Shown here in pieces: positions 26,228-33,694 of a stretch of 42,353 bases of DNA (position 1 is the stretch's first letter; every line of letters starts with the position of its first letter). The translations under genes and the position numbers were made by a program. The stretch is from assembly GCA_913051935.1 (NCBI GenBank), contig CAJXCU010000019.1:1-42353 (forward strand), in the 5' to 3' direction. Below the pieces are notes generated by a model. The model was not told the origin of the DNA and did not search any database. It worked only from the letters and a program-made list of their open reading frames with translations. The stretch comes from an uncultured Flavobacteriales bacterium. GTDB lineage: Bacteria > Bacteroidota > Bacteroidia > Flavobacteriales_D > Crocinitomicaceae.

Positions 26228-26467
26228 ATGAAACGAACACTTCAAAAAATTCTCTTTTTTTTTGAAATGCAGTCCTATGGCGTTTGTGAGTGGTGGGCGC
26301 GAAAACTTGGGATTCGAACAACCAAGGTTCGGTTAGGGTTTATTTATTTTTCTTTTGTTACGCTTGGTTCACCACTCTTGTTATATTTGATTATGGCTTG
26401 GCTACTCGAGCATAAGCATTATTTCACTTTTTCAACCAAAAGAAAAAAGTCCATTTGGGATTTGTAA
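26228..26467 (+). CDS. Small PspC-domain membrane protein
   Basis: A 79-residue protein. The segment FGVCEWWARKLGIRTTKVRL-type (residues ~17-37) and the following hydrophobic helix (LGFIYFSFVTLGSPLLLYLIMAWLL, split here in two phrases: 37-48 and 49-61) match the PspC family seen in Bacteroidota; the C-terminal KKSIWDL tail is also a family feature. PspC in enterobacteria senses envelope stress; in Bacteroidota the role is unproven. It lies 20 bases after the OmpA gene and 13 before the RmlD-like gene, consistent with one transcript. Confidence 0.85.
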   Translation: MKRTLQKILFFFEMQSYGVCEWWARKLGIRTTKVRLGFIYFSFVTLGSPLLLYLIMAWLLEHKHYFTFSTKRKKSIWDL

Positions 26468-26480
26468 TTTATTCAATGGC

Positions 26481-27371
26481 ATGAAGATTCTAATCACAGG
26501 CAGCAATGGCCTACTTGGACAGAAAATTGTTCGACAACTCAAGAAAAAAAATAAACCATTTTTAGCCACGTCTCTCGGTGAAAACAGGAATCCTGACTGT
26601 CCTCATGCATTTTATCGACAATTGGATATCTCTAATGAGGCTCAGGTTAATAAGGTTTTTACTGAGTATAATCCCGATGCAGTCATTCACACTGCAGCAA
26701 TTACGAATGTAGATTATTGCGAGACAAACGCTGAACTTTGTCAGAAAGTTAATGTCACGGCTACGGATTATTTATACGCGGCTGCTCAGAGGGTTGAGGC
26801 TTATTTTTCTTTACTCTCTACTGATTTTGTATTCGATGGAGAAAAAGGACATTATTCGGAAACAGACCCAACGAACCCTTTAAGTGTTTATGCCAATTCA
26901 AAAGTGGAAGCTGAATCAATACTTACAAAATCGTCAAGTAAAAATTGGTCCGTTATTCGAACCATCATTGTTTTTGGAGAAGGGAATAATCTCTCAAGGT
27001 CCAATATTGTGTTATGGGCGAAAGATGCACTTTCCTCAGGAAAAGAACTCAATATTATTGATGACCAATACCGAGCTCCCACCTGGGCAGATGACCTTGC
27101 ATGGGCCTGTATCAGAATTGCTGAACTGCATAAAACTGGGATATACCATATTTCAGGCCCTGAAACATTTTCGATTTATGAGTTGGTTACCAGGGTAGCC
27201 AAGTATTGTGGATTAGATACTACCTCGCTCAATAAAACGACCAGCGAATCACTCAATCAAGCGGCTAAAAGACCTCCAAAAACCGGTTTTGACTTAAGTA
27301 AGTCACGCACTGAAATTGATTATAGACCGATGTGTTTTGAGGATAGTTTAAAGCTTTTATTCTCGGGTTAA
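26481..27371 (+). CDS. RmlD-like dTDP-4-dehydrorhamnose reductase / SDR protein
   Basis: A 296-residue extended SDR. N-terminal TGSNGLLGQKIV binds NAD(P); the HTAAITNVDYCETN segment and the YANSKVEAE motif (Tyr-x3-Lys) form the active site. The N-terminal layout (ILITGSNGLLG, DVIHTAAIT) resembles RmlD, which reduces dTDP-6-deoxy-L-lyxo-4-hexulose to dTDP-L-rhamnose. No RmlA, B or C is near, so the sugar specificity is not secure and 'SDR of RmlD type' is safer. Confidence 0.85.
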   Translation: MKILITGSNGLLGQKIVRQLKKKNKPFLATSLGENRNPDCPHAFYRQLDISNEAQVNKVFTEYNPDAVIHTAAITNVDYCETNAELCQKVNVTATDYLYAAAQRVEAYFSLLSTDFVFDGEKGHYSETDPTNPLSVYANSKVEAESILTKSSSKNWSVIRTIIVFGEGNNLSRSNIVLWAKDALSSGKELNIIDDQYRAPTWADDLAWACIRIAELHKTGIYHISGPETFSIYELVTRVAKYCGLDTTSLNKTTSESLNQAAKRPPKTGFDLSKSRTEIDYRPMCFEDSLKLLFSG

Positions 27372-27417
27372 AAACCTTACCTTCGACACAGTAAATCGTA
27401 AATATTAAAATCACCTC

Positions 27418-29037
27418 ATGAAAAAAGGGATACTTGCCTTGGTCACATTTTTATTACCTGTATTGAGCTTTGCTCAAAATGAAATGGGTTTGGATCAAAA
27501 AATAGATCGAGCATTTAAGCCGTTTTCTGACTTTATTTCTAGTGTTATATTTTTTGAAGTATTTGAGGGAGCGCCATTTGTGATTATACTCTTGGTATGT
27601 AGCGCTCTATTTTTCACACTTTACTTTGGTTTCCCTAATATTCGGTTTTTTGGTAGAGCGGTAAATGTCGTTCGTGGTAAATATGACCATGTAGATCACC
27701 CTGTTGCAGGTAATGATAAGTTGGCAGTGGATGGAGATATAAAAGATACAATTGCTGATGAAAGCAAGGAAGGTGAAGTTACTCATTTTCAGGCATTAGC
27801 CACCGCTGTTTCTGGAACTGTTGGAAATGGAAATATTGCCGGCGTAGCCTTGGCTATTGCCTTGGGAGGTCCGGGAGCTACATTTTGGATGGTAATTTGT
27901 GGACTTCTGGGCATGTCCTCCAAATTTGTTGAATGTACTTTGGGCGTGCAATACAGAGACATTGGAGAGGATGGAACAGTTTACGGCGGTCCTATGTATT
28001 ATTTGAGTAAAGGCTTAAAGGAAAAAGGCTTTGCAACATTGGGAAAAATCACGGCTATTTTGTTTGCTGTTTTTTGTATTGGGGGTTCATTTGGTGGAGG
28101 TAATGCAGCTCAAAGTAATCAAGCGACTATTGTTCTCAAGGAGCTAATGGGTTGGGAAAGCTCAAGTGCTGGTGCGATTATCGGATTAATATTGGCCGTT
28201 TTAGTTGGGATTATTATTATCGGTGGAATCAAAAGGATTGCTTCTGTTACCGAGAAAATTGTGCCATTTATGGCTGTTTTATATCTCGTAGCCTGCCTCT
28301 ATATCATATTTAGTAATTTTAGTTTTGTGGATGATGCTTTTGCATTGATCTTCCAAGAGGCTTTTAATCCTCAAGCCATAGGTGTAGGTGGGATTATTGG
28401 CGTTTTATTGGTCGGTTTTAAAAGAGCCGCTTTCTCTAACGAGGCTGGTGCGGGTTCTGCATCTATCGCGCATTCGGCTGTTAAAACAAAATATTCGGCA
28501 TCTGAAGGGCTCGTAGCTCTTTTAGAACCTTTTATAGATACTGTTGTCATTTGTACGATGACGGCCCTCGTTATTATCATCTTTAATTTTGGAGGTGGTG
28601 ATGGTTCTATTTTTCAATATGGCGGGGATGGTTCAGGTTCAGTAATGATTGATGGAGTGGCATACGAGGGAGCAGGTATAACCTCTCAGGCTTTTGCTGC
28701 TTACATACCATATTCTAAAGTATTTTTGACAATCGCAGTTGTCTTATTCGCCGTATCGACTATGATTTCTTGGTCTTATTACGGATTGCAGTCATGGAAG
28801 TTTTTATTTGGCCGTGGTAGAAATGCTGATTTAGCCTATAAATTTCTGTTCTTAGGGTTCGTAGTCATTGGTGCAGCAGCGAGTATGGATTCAATTTGGG
28901 CCTTTTCAGATGCCATGATTTTTGCAATGGTTTTTCCTAACATGGTTGGTTTATTTTTTCTTTTCCCTATTGTTAAGAAGGAGCTTTCTCGTTATTTCGA
29001 TGCGATAAAAGCTGCCAAAAATGATGAATCAAATTAA
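27418..29037 (+). CDS. Alanine/glycine:cation symporter (AGCS family)
   Basis: A 539-residue membrane transporter with about ten transmembrane helices. Two AGCS signatures are visible: GPGATFWMVICGLLGMSSKF with CTLGVQYRD, and AFSNEAGAGSASIAHSAVKT. Members import Ala or Gly with Na+ or H+. The N-terminal 20 residues (MKKGILALVTFLLPVLSFAQ) look like a cleavable signal peptide, common in Bacteroidota members. It is longer than E. coli-type homologues (about 450-490), with an N-terminal periplasmic extension. A TACCTTCG near-box about 40 bases upstream may be its promoter. Confidence 0.93.
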   Translation: MKKGILALVTFLLPVLSFAQNEMGLDQKIDRAFKPFSDFISSVIFFEVFEGAPFVIILLVCSALFFTLYFGFPNIRFFGRAVNVVRGKYDHVDHPVAGNDKLAVDGDIKDTIADESKEGEVTHFQALATAVSGTVGNGNIAGVALAIALGGPGATFWMVICGLLGMSSKFVECTLGVQYRDIGEDGTVYGGPMYYLSKGLKEKGFATLGKITAILFAVFCIGGSFGGGNAAQSNQATIVLKELMGWESSSAGAIIGLILAVLVGIIIIGGIKRIASVTEKIVPFMAVLYLVACLYIIFSNFSFVDDAFALIFQEAFNPQAIGVGGIIGVLLVGFKRAAFSNEAGAGSASIAHSAVKTKYSASEGLVALLEPFIDTVVICTMTALVIIIFNFGGGDGSIFQYGGDGSGSVMIDGVAYEGAGITSQAFAAYIPYSKVFLTIAVVLFAVSTMISWSYYGLQSWKFLFGRGRNADLAYKFLFLGFVVIGAAASMDSIWAFSDAMIFAMVFPNMVGLFFLFPIVKKELSRYFDAIKAAKNDESN

Positions 29038-29048
29038 CTCATTGAACG

Positions 29049-29933
29049 ATTAACAATCCATTTTATATTTCTAAAAAGACACGCAGGGGTCTCGTTGTTT
29101 TTTTTGTTTTAGCTTTACTTATTGTTTTTATCCCGAGGCTTATTCATTTTTATTCGGAGCCAGAAATCATCCTTACAGTTGAGGATGTAAAGAAAATAAA
29201 TGAGCAACAATTGATTCCGAAAAAAGCATCTAAACAGGTCAAGAAAAGGCCGCAAAAAAGTCAATTAAAATATAAATCACCGCCACATCGATTCGATCCC
29301 AATAAATACGCTGAGGAGGATTGGATGTACCTGGGTCTATCCAAAAAACAAGCAGAGGTTGTCATGAAATTTATTAAACCGGGGATAACTTCAAATGAGG
29401 CGCTCGACAAGATTTATGTATTCCCAAAAGAGCTGATGTCTTTAATTAAGGATTCAACTTTTTATCCGAAAGCTTCTCGAGCTATAATTGAATCAGAGGA
29501 TATTACCCTTCCTAATGGTGAGATTCAACTCAAGCAAATTTTAGAATTGAATAGTATTGATTCTTTGCGGTTGGTTTCTCTCAAAGGCATTGGTCCGTTT
29601 TATGCATCTCAGATTCTGAAGTACCGTAGAAAAATTGGCGGGTTCTACAGTATTGAACAGCTTCTTGAGGTTTGGAAAATGAGACCTGAAACTTATGAGA
29701 TATTGACTGAACAGGTTTTTATCGATAGTGAAAAAATTCAAAAATTAAGACTGAATACAATATCTTTTGAGGAACTATACAAACACCCTTATTTGAGTTA
29801 TGCCCAAGCAAATTCAATCGTTAAGATGCGGACTCAATTAGATGGATTTAAGACCGTATCGGGCATTAAAAAATCAAAACTCATAGATTCAAAGACTTTT
29901 GATAAGTTGCTTCCTTACCTCATCCTTGAATAA
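29049..29933 (+). CDS. Membrane-anchored helix-hairpin-helix (ComEA-like) protein, likely ATT start
   Basis: A helix-hairpin-helix protein. From the first in-frame TTG (29211) only 240 residues are read, but the same frame stays open from just after a TGA at 29043 and encodes a membrane helix (GLVVFFVLALLIVFIPRL) preceded by basic SKKTRRG. That is the standard start of Bacteroidota ComEA-like proteins. There is no ATG, GTG or TTG in that extension. The ATT at 29049 would give (M)NNPFYISKKTRRG and is my best guess. Three HhH-like units follow; the second includes LVSLKGIGPFYASQILKYRR. Members bind double-stranded DNA in natural transformation. Eleven bases after the symporter. A sequencing frameshift is the alternative. 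Confidence 0.72.
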   Translation: MNNPFYISKKTRRGLVVFFVLALLIVFIPRLIHFYSEPEIILTVEDVKKINEQQLIPKKASKQVKKRPQKSQLKYKSPPHRFDPNKYAEEDWMYLGLSKKQAEVVMKFIKPGITSNEALDKIYVFPKELMSLIKDSTFYPKASRAIIESEDITLPNGEIQLKQILELNSIDSLRLVSLKGIGPFYASQILKYRRKIGGFYSIEQLLEVWKMRPETYEILTEQVFIDSEKIQKLRLNTISFEELYKHPYLSYAQANSIVKMRTQLDGFKTVSGIKKSKLIDSKTFDKLLPYLILE

Positions 29934-29980
29934 GTTTTTTAAAAATACCGTTAAAAATTTCTAATCCCCTAAACCTTCAT

Positions 29981-29988
29981 TAAATTTG
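29981..29988 (+). promoter_or_regulatory. -7 promoter box for apt (TAAATTTG)
   Basis: Exact TAnnTTTG match, three bases (CAT) before the ATG at 29992. The final TTG of the box (29986) is also in frame and could be mistaken for the start; the box position makes the ATG preferable. Confidence 0.6.
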
Positions 29989-29991
29989 CAT

Positions 29992-30522
29992 ATGCTTTTA
30001 GAAGATAAGCTTAAAAATATAATTAGAGATGTACCGGACTTCCCGAAGCCTGGTATCCTTTTTAAGGATATTTCTACAATTATGTTGGACCCCAAGCTTT
30101 CTCAAGAAGTGATTACGTATTTAGCTGGCTATTATAAGGATCAAAATATAGACGCGATTGCGGGCATTGAAAGTCGTGGTTTTTTGTTTGGATATCCCTT
30201 AGCGATTGCACTTAAGGTTCCTTTTATTTTAATTCGTAAAAAAGGAAAATTACCCTATAAAAAGGTTAGCTATGCATATGACCTTGAATATGGAAGCGCA
30301 GAAATCGAAATGCACGAGGATGCCGTCATTGGCGGTCAAAAGGTATTGATTCACGATGATTTGTTGGCTACGGGTGGTTCAGCTGCAGCGGCTGCTGAGC
30401 TTGTCAAAAGATGCGGTGGTTCAATAGTAGGATTCAATTTTTTAGTAAACCTTAGCTTTCTAAGAGGAGACGAAAAGCTGAAAATATATAGTAACAATAT
30501 TGTAAATTTGGTCTCCTATTAA
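29992..30522 (+). CDS. apt: Adenine phosphoribosyltransferase
   Basis: A 176-residue purine-salvage enzyme: adenine + PRPP to AMP. The N-terminal IIRDVPDFPKPGILFKDIS, the flexible-loop region, and the PRPP-binding motif DDLLATGGS at 122-130 are all present. IESRGFLFG at about 59-67 belongs to the adenine-binding part. Length is normal. I chose the ATG at 29992 (see promoter box). It is followed 22 bases later by the acyl-CoA dehydrogenase gene. Confidence 0.97.
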   Translation: MLLEDKLKNIIRDVPDFPKPGILFKDISTIMLDPKLSQEVITYLAGYYKDQNIDAIAGIESRGFLFGYPLAIALKVPFILIRKKGKLPYKKVSYAYDLEYGSAEIEMHEDAVIGGQKVLIHDDLLATGGSAAAAAELVKRCGGSIVGFNFLVNLSFLRGDEKLKIYSNNIVNLVSY

Positions 30523-30544
30523 GCAATAATTAATCATTAGATAT

Positions 30545-31684
30545 ATGAATTTTGAGCAGAACGAAAATCAGAGTATGATTGCACAAATGGTCCGTGACTT
30601 TGCAGAAAAGGAGATTAAGCCAAATATGAAAAGTTGGGATGATCACGAAATATTTCCCTTGGAAACGATGAAAAAACTCGGTGAGCTAGGCCTCCTTGGT
30701 ATTTTTATACCGGAAGAATATGGTGGTTCTGGTTTTGGTTACGCGGAATATGCCACAGCATTAATGGAGCTTGGTAAGGTTTGCGGTGGAATTGGTTTGA
30801 GTGTTGCAGCCCATAATTCTCTATGCACAGGTCATATTTTCTATCATGGAAACGAGGAACAAAAAAGAAAGTATTTACCGAAGCTAGCGAGCGGTGAATG
30901 GATTGGGGCATGGGGATTGACTGAGGCAAATACAGGCTCTGATGCCATGCGTATGAAAACCACAGCAGTTAAAGATGGCGACCATTGGGTATTAAACGGA
31001 ACTAAAAACTGGATTACACACGGTTTATCTGGTGATGTGTCCGTTGTTTTAATCAGAACCGGAGACCTTTTAGACAGCAATGGGATAACTGCATTTATTA
31101 TTGAAAAAGGAACACCAGGGTTTTCTGCGGTAAAAATTAAAGAGAAATTAGGCGTTCGTGCAAGTGAAACTGCGGAGCTTATTTTCGATAACGTGCGCAT
31201 TCCCGAATCTAATGTTATTGGTGAGGTAGGAGCTGGATTTAAGCAAGCGATGCAAATTTTGGACGGTGGGCGAGTATCTATTGCGTCATTGAGCTGTGGT
31301 GTTGCAAGAGGTGCCTATGAGGCTTCTTTAAAGTATGCGAAAGAACGAGAGCAGTTTGGTAAACCAATTGCCCATTTTCAAGCCATTGCCTTCAAACTGG
31401 CAGATATGGCTACCGAAATAGAAGCTGCGGAGCTACTGACTTTTCAAGCCGCGTACCTCAAAGATCATAAGAAGCCAGTTACCAAAGCAGGTGCTTACGC
31501 CAAATATTATGCGTCTGAAGTTTCCGTAAAGTGTGGAAATGAGGCTGTTCAGGTCATGGGCGGATACGGTTACACGAAAGAGTATCCGGCTGAGAAGTTT
31601 TTAAGAGATGCAAAGCTGATGACTATTGGTGAAGGAACCTCGGAAATACAGAAAATTGTAATTTCTCGCGAAATTTTGAAATAA
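30545..31684 (+). CDS. Acyl-CoA dehydrogenase
   Basis: A 379-residue FAD enzyme of fatty-acid or branched-chain amino-acid oxidation. The FAD/substrate motifs WGLTEANTGSDA and GGYGYTKEYPAEKFLRDAK are present, and the catalytic base is Glu363 in IGEGTSEIQK. The position of the Glu follows the short-chain/glutaryl-type pattern rather than isovaleryl-CoA dehydrogenases; the chain length of the substrate cannot be read from sequence. It has no near ETF gene. Spacing from apt suggests co-transcription. Confidence 0.95.
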   Translation: MNFEQNENQSMIAQMVRDFAEKEIKPNMKSWDDHEIFPLETMKKLGELGLLGIFIPEEYGGSGFGYAEYATALMELGKVCGGIGLSVAAHNSLCTGHIFYHGNEEQKRKYLPKLASGEWIGAWGLTEANTGSDAMRMKTTAVKDGDHWVLNGTKNWITHGLSGDVSVVLIRTGDLLDSNGITAFIIEKGTPGFSAVKIKEKLGVRASETAELIFDNVRIPESNVIGEVGAGFKQAMQILDGGRVSIASLSCGVARGAYEASLKYAKEREQFGKPIAHFQAIAFKLADMATEIEAAELLTFQAAYLKDHKKPVTKAGAYAKYYASEVSVKCGNEAVQVMGGYGYTKEYPAEKFLRDAKLMTIGEGTSEIQKIVISREILK

Positions 31685-31710
31685 TTTCTTGTAAGAACTA
31701 GAAAATACCC

Positions 31711-31718
31711 TATCTTTG
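31711..31718 (+). promoter_or_regulatory. Promoter of rpsU (TTG-N19-TATCTTTG)
   Basis: The best promoter in the window: TTG at 31689-31691, 19 bases, then TATCTTTG, which is the textbook Bacteroidota -33/-7 arrangement. The leader to the ATG at 31751 is about 29 bases and contains ATATCAA twice and a short GATAT/ATATC inverted repeat. Confidence 0.75.
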
Positions 31719-31750
31719 CCCACCGATATCAATATAAATATCAAAAGAAT

Positions 31751-31942
31751 ATGTTAATTATACCAATTAAAGAGGGAGAGAACATCGAAAGAGCTCTCAA
31801 AAAGTACAAGAAGAAATTCGAGAAAACTAAAGTTATGCTTCAATTACGTGGGCGTAAGCAATTCGAGAAACCTTCTGTTACAAAAAGACAGCAAGTCATT
31901 AGAGCGTCTTACAAACAAAGAATGCAATCATTGGAAGGGTAA
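31751..31942 (+). CDS. rpsU: 30S ribosomal protein bS21
   Basis: A 63-residue, highly basic ribosomal protein of the small-subunit platform, near the 3' end of 16S rRNA. The N-terminal PIKEGENIERALKKYKKKFEK and the basic RKQFEKPSVTKRQQVIRA pattern are typical of Bacteroidota bS21. In this phylum bS21 helps sequester the anti-Shine-Dalgarno of 16S rRNA (reported for Flavobacterium johnsoniae), explaining the lack of SD sequences in the window. The upstream bases TCAAAAGAAT contain no SD. A strong terminator follows. Confidence 0.97.
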   Translation: MLIIPIKEGENIERALKKYKKKFEKTKVMLQLRGRKQFEKPSVTKRQQVIRASYKQRMQSLEG

Positions 31943-31967
31943 CCTTATTTGAAAATATACGTTATTG

Positions 31968-31994
31968 AAAAGGAGTCATTAGACTCCTTTTTTT
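31968..31994 (+). terminator. Intrinsic terminator of rpsU, T-run ending at the xerC ATG
   Basis: Inverted repeat AAAAGGAGTC / GACTCCTTTT with a four-base loop (ATTA) followed by a run of seven Ts, 26 bases after the rpsU stop. The T-run's last base (31994) touches the xerC ATG (31995). Confidence 0.9.
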
Positions 31995-32873
31995 ATGTTC
32001 GAAAAATTCATTTCATACCTTAAATTTGAAAAACGCTATTCAGCACATACGTTGAAAGCTTATCAGCGTGATTTAAATGATTTTGTCAGTTATGCCGACA
32101 TTCAGAAGTTAGATGAGTTTTCTGAGCTTAGCGCCTCTTACATTCGTTCTTGGATTGTTCATTTGATTGAAAATGGCTTGAAAAATAAATCTGTGAATCG
32201 AAAACTTGCTTCACTTCGAAGTTTTTACAAATGGTTGGTGAAGGAGCAATTTATTGAATCCTCTCCTATGGGAAAGGTCAATGGACCTAAAAGTGAGAAG
32301 CACTTGCCACAATTCGTCAAAGAGTCTGAATTAAAACTTGAAAAACTACAAGAATTATTTGAAGATGATTTTGAGGGTAAACGAGATGCTTTGATGTTCG
32401 AGCTTTTTTACCAGACTGGAATTAGATTGAGTGAGCTTATAAATCTGAAACTAGACGACGTCCAGCAAGGTCAAATCAAAGTCTTAGGTAAGAGAAATAA
32501 AGAGCGCATTATTCCTATTTCAAAAATCTTAGAGAATCAAATTGAAGAATATATAGAATTAAGGCGAGAAAAAACACGCGAAACTCTTGAATTATTAGTC
32601 CTTGGAAGTGGCAATAAACTCTATCCTGCATTTGCTTATAGAAAAATAAATAGCTATCTTCGAAAGGTAACGACTTTGGATAAAAAGAGTCCTCATGTGT
32701 TGCGTCATACTTTTGCAACACATATGCTTAACCGAGGTACGGGGCTTGAAACCTTGAAGGATTTACTCGGACACGCAAATTTGTCTGCGACTCAAATTTA
32801 TACCCATAATTCGTTTGCAAAGTTAAATTCAATTTATTCACAAGCCCATCCGCGTGGGCGTAAAACCAATTAA
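31995..32873 (+). CDS. xerC: Site-specific tyrosine recombinase XerC-type
   Basis: A 292-residue tyrosine recombinase for resolving chromosome dimers at dif. Catalytic residues are Arg144 (TGIRLSEL), Lys166, His234 and Arg237 (HVLRHTFATHM), His260 (LGHANLSA) and nucleophile Tyr269. An N-terminal SAM-like core-binding domain covers about 1-95. The linkage rpsU-xerC-hpf is the usual Bacteroidota order, which supports a housekeeping Xer over a phage integrase. Start MFEKFISYLKFEKRYSAHTL matches the family. The start codon directly follows the rpsU terminator, leaving no room for a leader from a separate promoter. Confidence 0.93.
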   Translation: MFEKFISYLKFEKRYSAHTLKAYQRDLNDFVSYADIQKLDEFSELSASYIRSWIVHLIENGLKNKSVNRKLASLRSFYKWLVKEQFIESSPMGKVNGPKSEKHLPQFVKESELKLEKLQELFEDDFEGKRDALMFELFYQTGIRLSELINLKLDDVQQGQIKVLGKRNKERIIPISKILENQIEEYIELRREKTRETLELLVLGSGNKLYPAFAYRKINSYLRKVTTLDKKSPHVLRHTFATHMLNRGTGLETLKDLLGHANLSATQIYTHNSFAKLNSIYSQAHPRGRKTN

Positions 32874-32876
32874 CCT

Positions 32877-33164
32877 ATGGATACTCAAATGCATGCAGTT
32901 CATTTTAAAGCAGACCAGAAATTATTGAAATTCATTCAAGAAAAGCTAAACAAATTAGAACAGTTCAATGATCAAATTGTATCGGCTGAGGTTTTTTTAA
33001 GATTGGAAAACGACCGCGATAAAGAGAATAAAATTGCGGAAATAAAACTTCATGTTCCAGGTAAGGACTTGTTTGCTAAAAAGCAGTGTAAAAGTTTTGA
33101 GGAGGCTGCGGATTTTGCCGTAGAGGCGTTGCGAAGACAAATCATGAAAGGCAAGACTAGATAA
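32877..33164 (+). CDS. hpf: Ribosome hibernation-promoting factor, short form
   Basis: A 95-residue HPF/RaiA-family protein. The beta-alpha-beta-beta-beta-alpha pattern is visible, with FKADQKLLKFIQEKLNKLEQF (first helix), LRLENDRDKENKIAEIKLHV (strands) and SFEEAADFAVEALRRQIMKGK (second helix). It binds the 30S decoding area during stationary phase. It is the short form, without the dimerisation domain that builds 100S ribosomes in Firmicutes. Three bases after xerC, so co-transcribed. Confidence 0.94.
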   Translation: MDTQMHAVHFKADQKLLKFIQEKLNKLEQFNDQIVSAEVFLRLENDRDKENKIAEIKLHVPGKDLFAKKQCKSFEEAADFAVEALRRQIMKGKTR

Positions 33165-33166
33165 TA

Positions 33167-33694
33167 TTGATCCTTCGCTTTCTTCTTTTCTTATTTTGTT
33201 TAATTCTATTACCTGTTTTCAGTCAAGAATTATCTTCTGATGAGCAGGAATTGTATCAGCTCATTATGGAGTATAGAGCTTCAAAAGGACTTCCTAAAGT
33301 TGCCTTGTCCCAATCTTTAACTTTGGTGGCTCAACTGCATAGCAGAGATTTATCAGAAAATAGACCTGATCAAGGGAAATGTAATGGGCACAGCTGGTCT
33401 AACGAGGGTGAATGGACCGCTTGTTGCTATACATCAGACCATGCTCGGGCCTCTTGTATGTGGGATAAGCCAAAGGAGCTAACTAGCTACAAGTTTCCCG
33501 GGTACGAAATTTCTTGCGTTGGTGGAGCGCCACTATCTCCTTCAATAGCCTTGGATACTTGGAAGAAAAGCAAACACCATAATGCCGTGATCGTCAATAA
33601 AGATATTTGGGATGCTCCCTGGAGAGCAATTGGGATAGGCATGTATAAAGGTTACGCCACTGTTTGGTTTGGCCATGAAGCTGATACTAATTAA
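33167..33694 (+). CDS. Secreted CAP (SCP-like) domain protein, TTG start
   Basis: A 175-residue protein that starts at TTG, two bases after hpf. Signal peptide MILRFLLFLFCLILLPVFSQ. The rest is a CAP/SCP domain: ELYQLIMEYRASKGLPKVALS, LTLVAQLHSRDL with the cavity His, GHSWSNEGEW and YATVWFGHEAD. Cysteines come in several pairs, which fits a secreted fold. Such bacterial proteins have unproven functions (lipid or cell-wall binding has been suggested). The last eight bases overlap the convergent gene. No ATG is available upstream in frame. Confidence 0.85.
   Translation: MILRFLLFLFCLILLPVFSQELSSDEQELYQLIMEYRASKGLPKVALSQSLTLVAQLHSRDLSENRPDQGKCNGHSWSNEGEWTACCYTSDHARASCMWDKPKELTSYKFPGYEISCVGGAPLSPSIALDTWKKSKHHNAVIVNKDIWDAPWRAIGIGMYKGYATVWFGHEADTN

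Noticed and set aside
26481..27371. A rhamnose or O-antigen locus
   Set aside because: Only the RmlD-like reductase is present; no RmlA/B/C or glycosyltransferases in the window.
30844..31200. A 118-codon frame antisense to the acyl-CoA dehydrogenase
   Set aside because: Fully opposite a gene with intact FAD and catalytic motifs; no promoter or family match.
31995..32873. Tyrosine recombinase as sign of an integrated element
   Set aside because: Its place between rpsU and hpf is the usual Bacteroidota housekeeping position; no att repeats or cargo genes around.
33165..33170. tRNA genes and tuf expected after hpf in Bacteroidota gene order
   Set aside because: No cloverleaf-like sequence here; the conserved order ends at hpf and a CAP gene follows.
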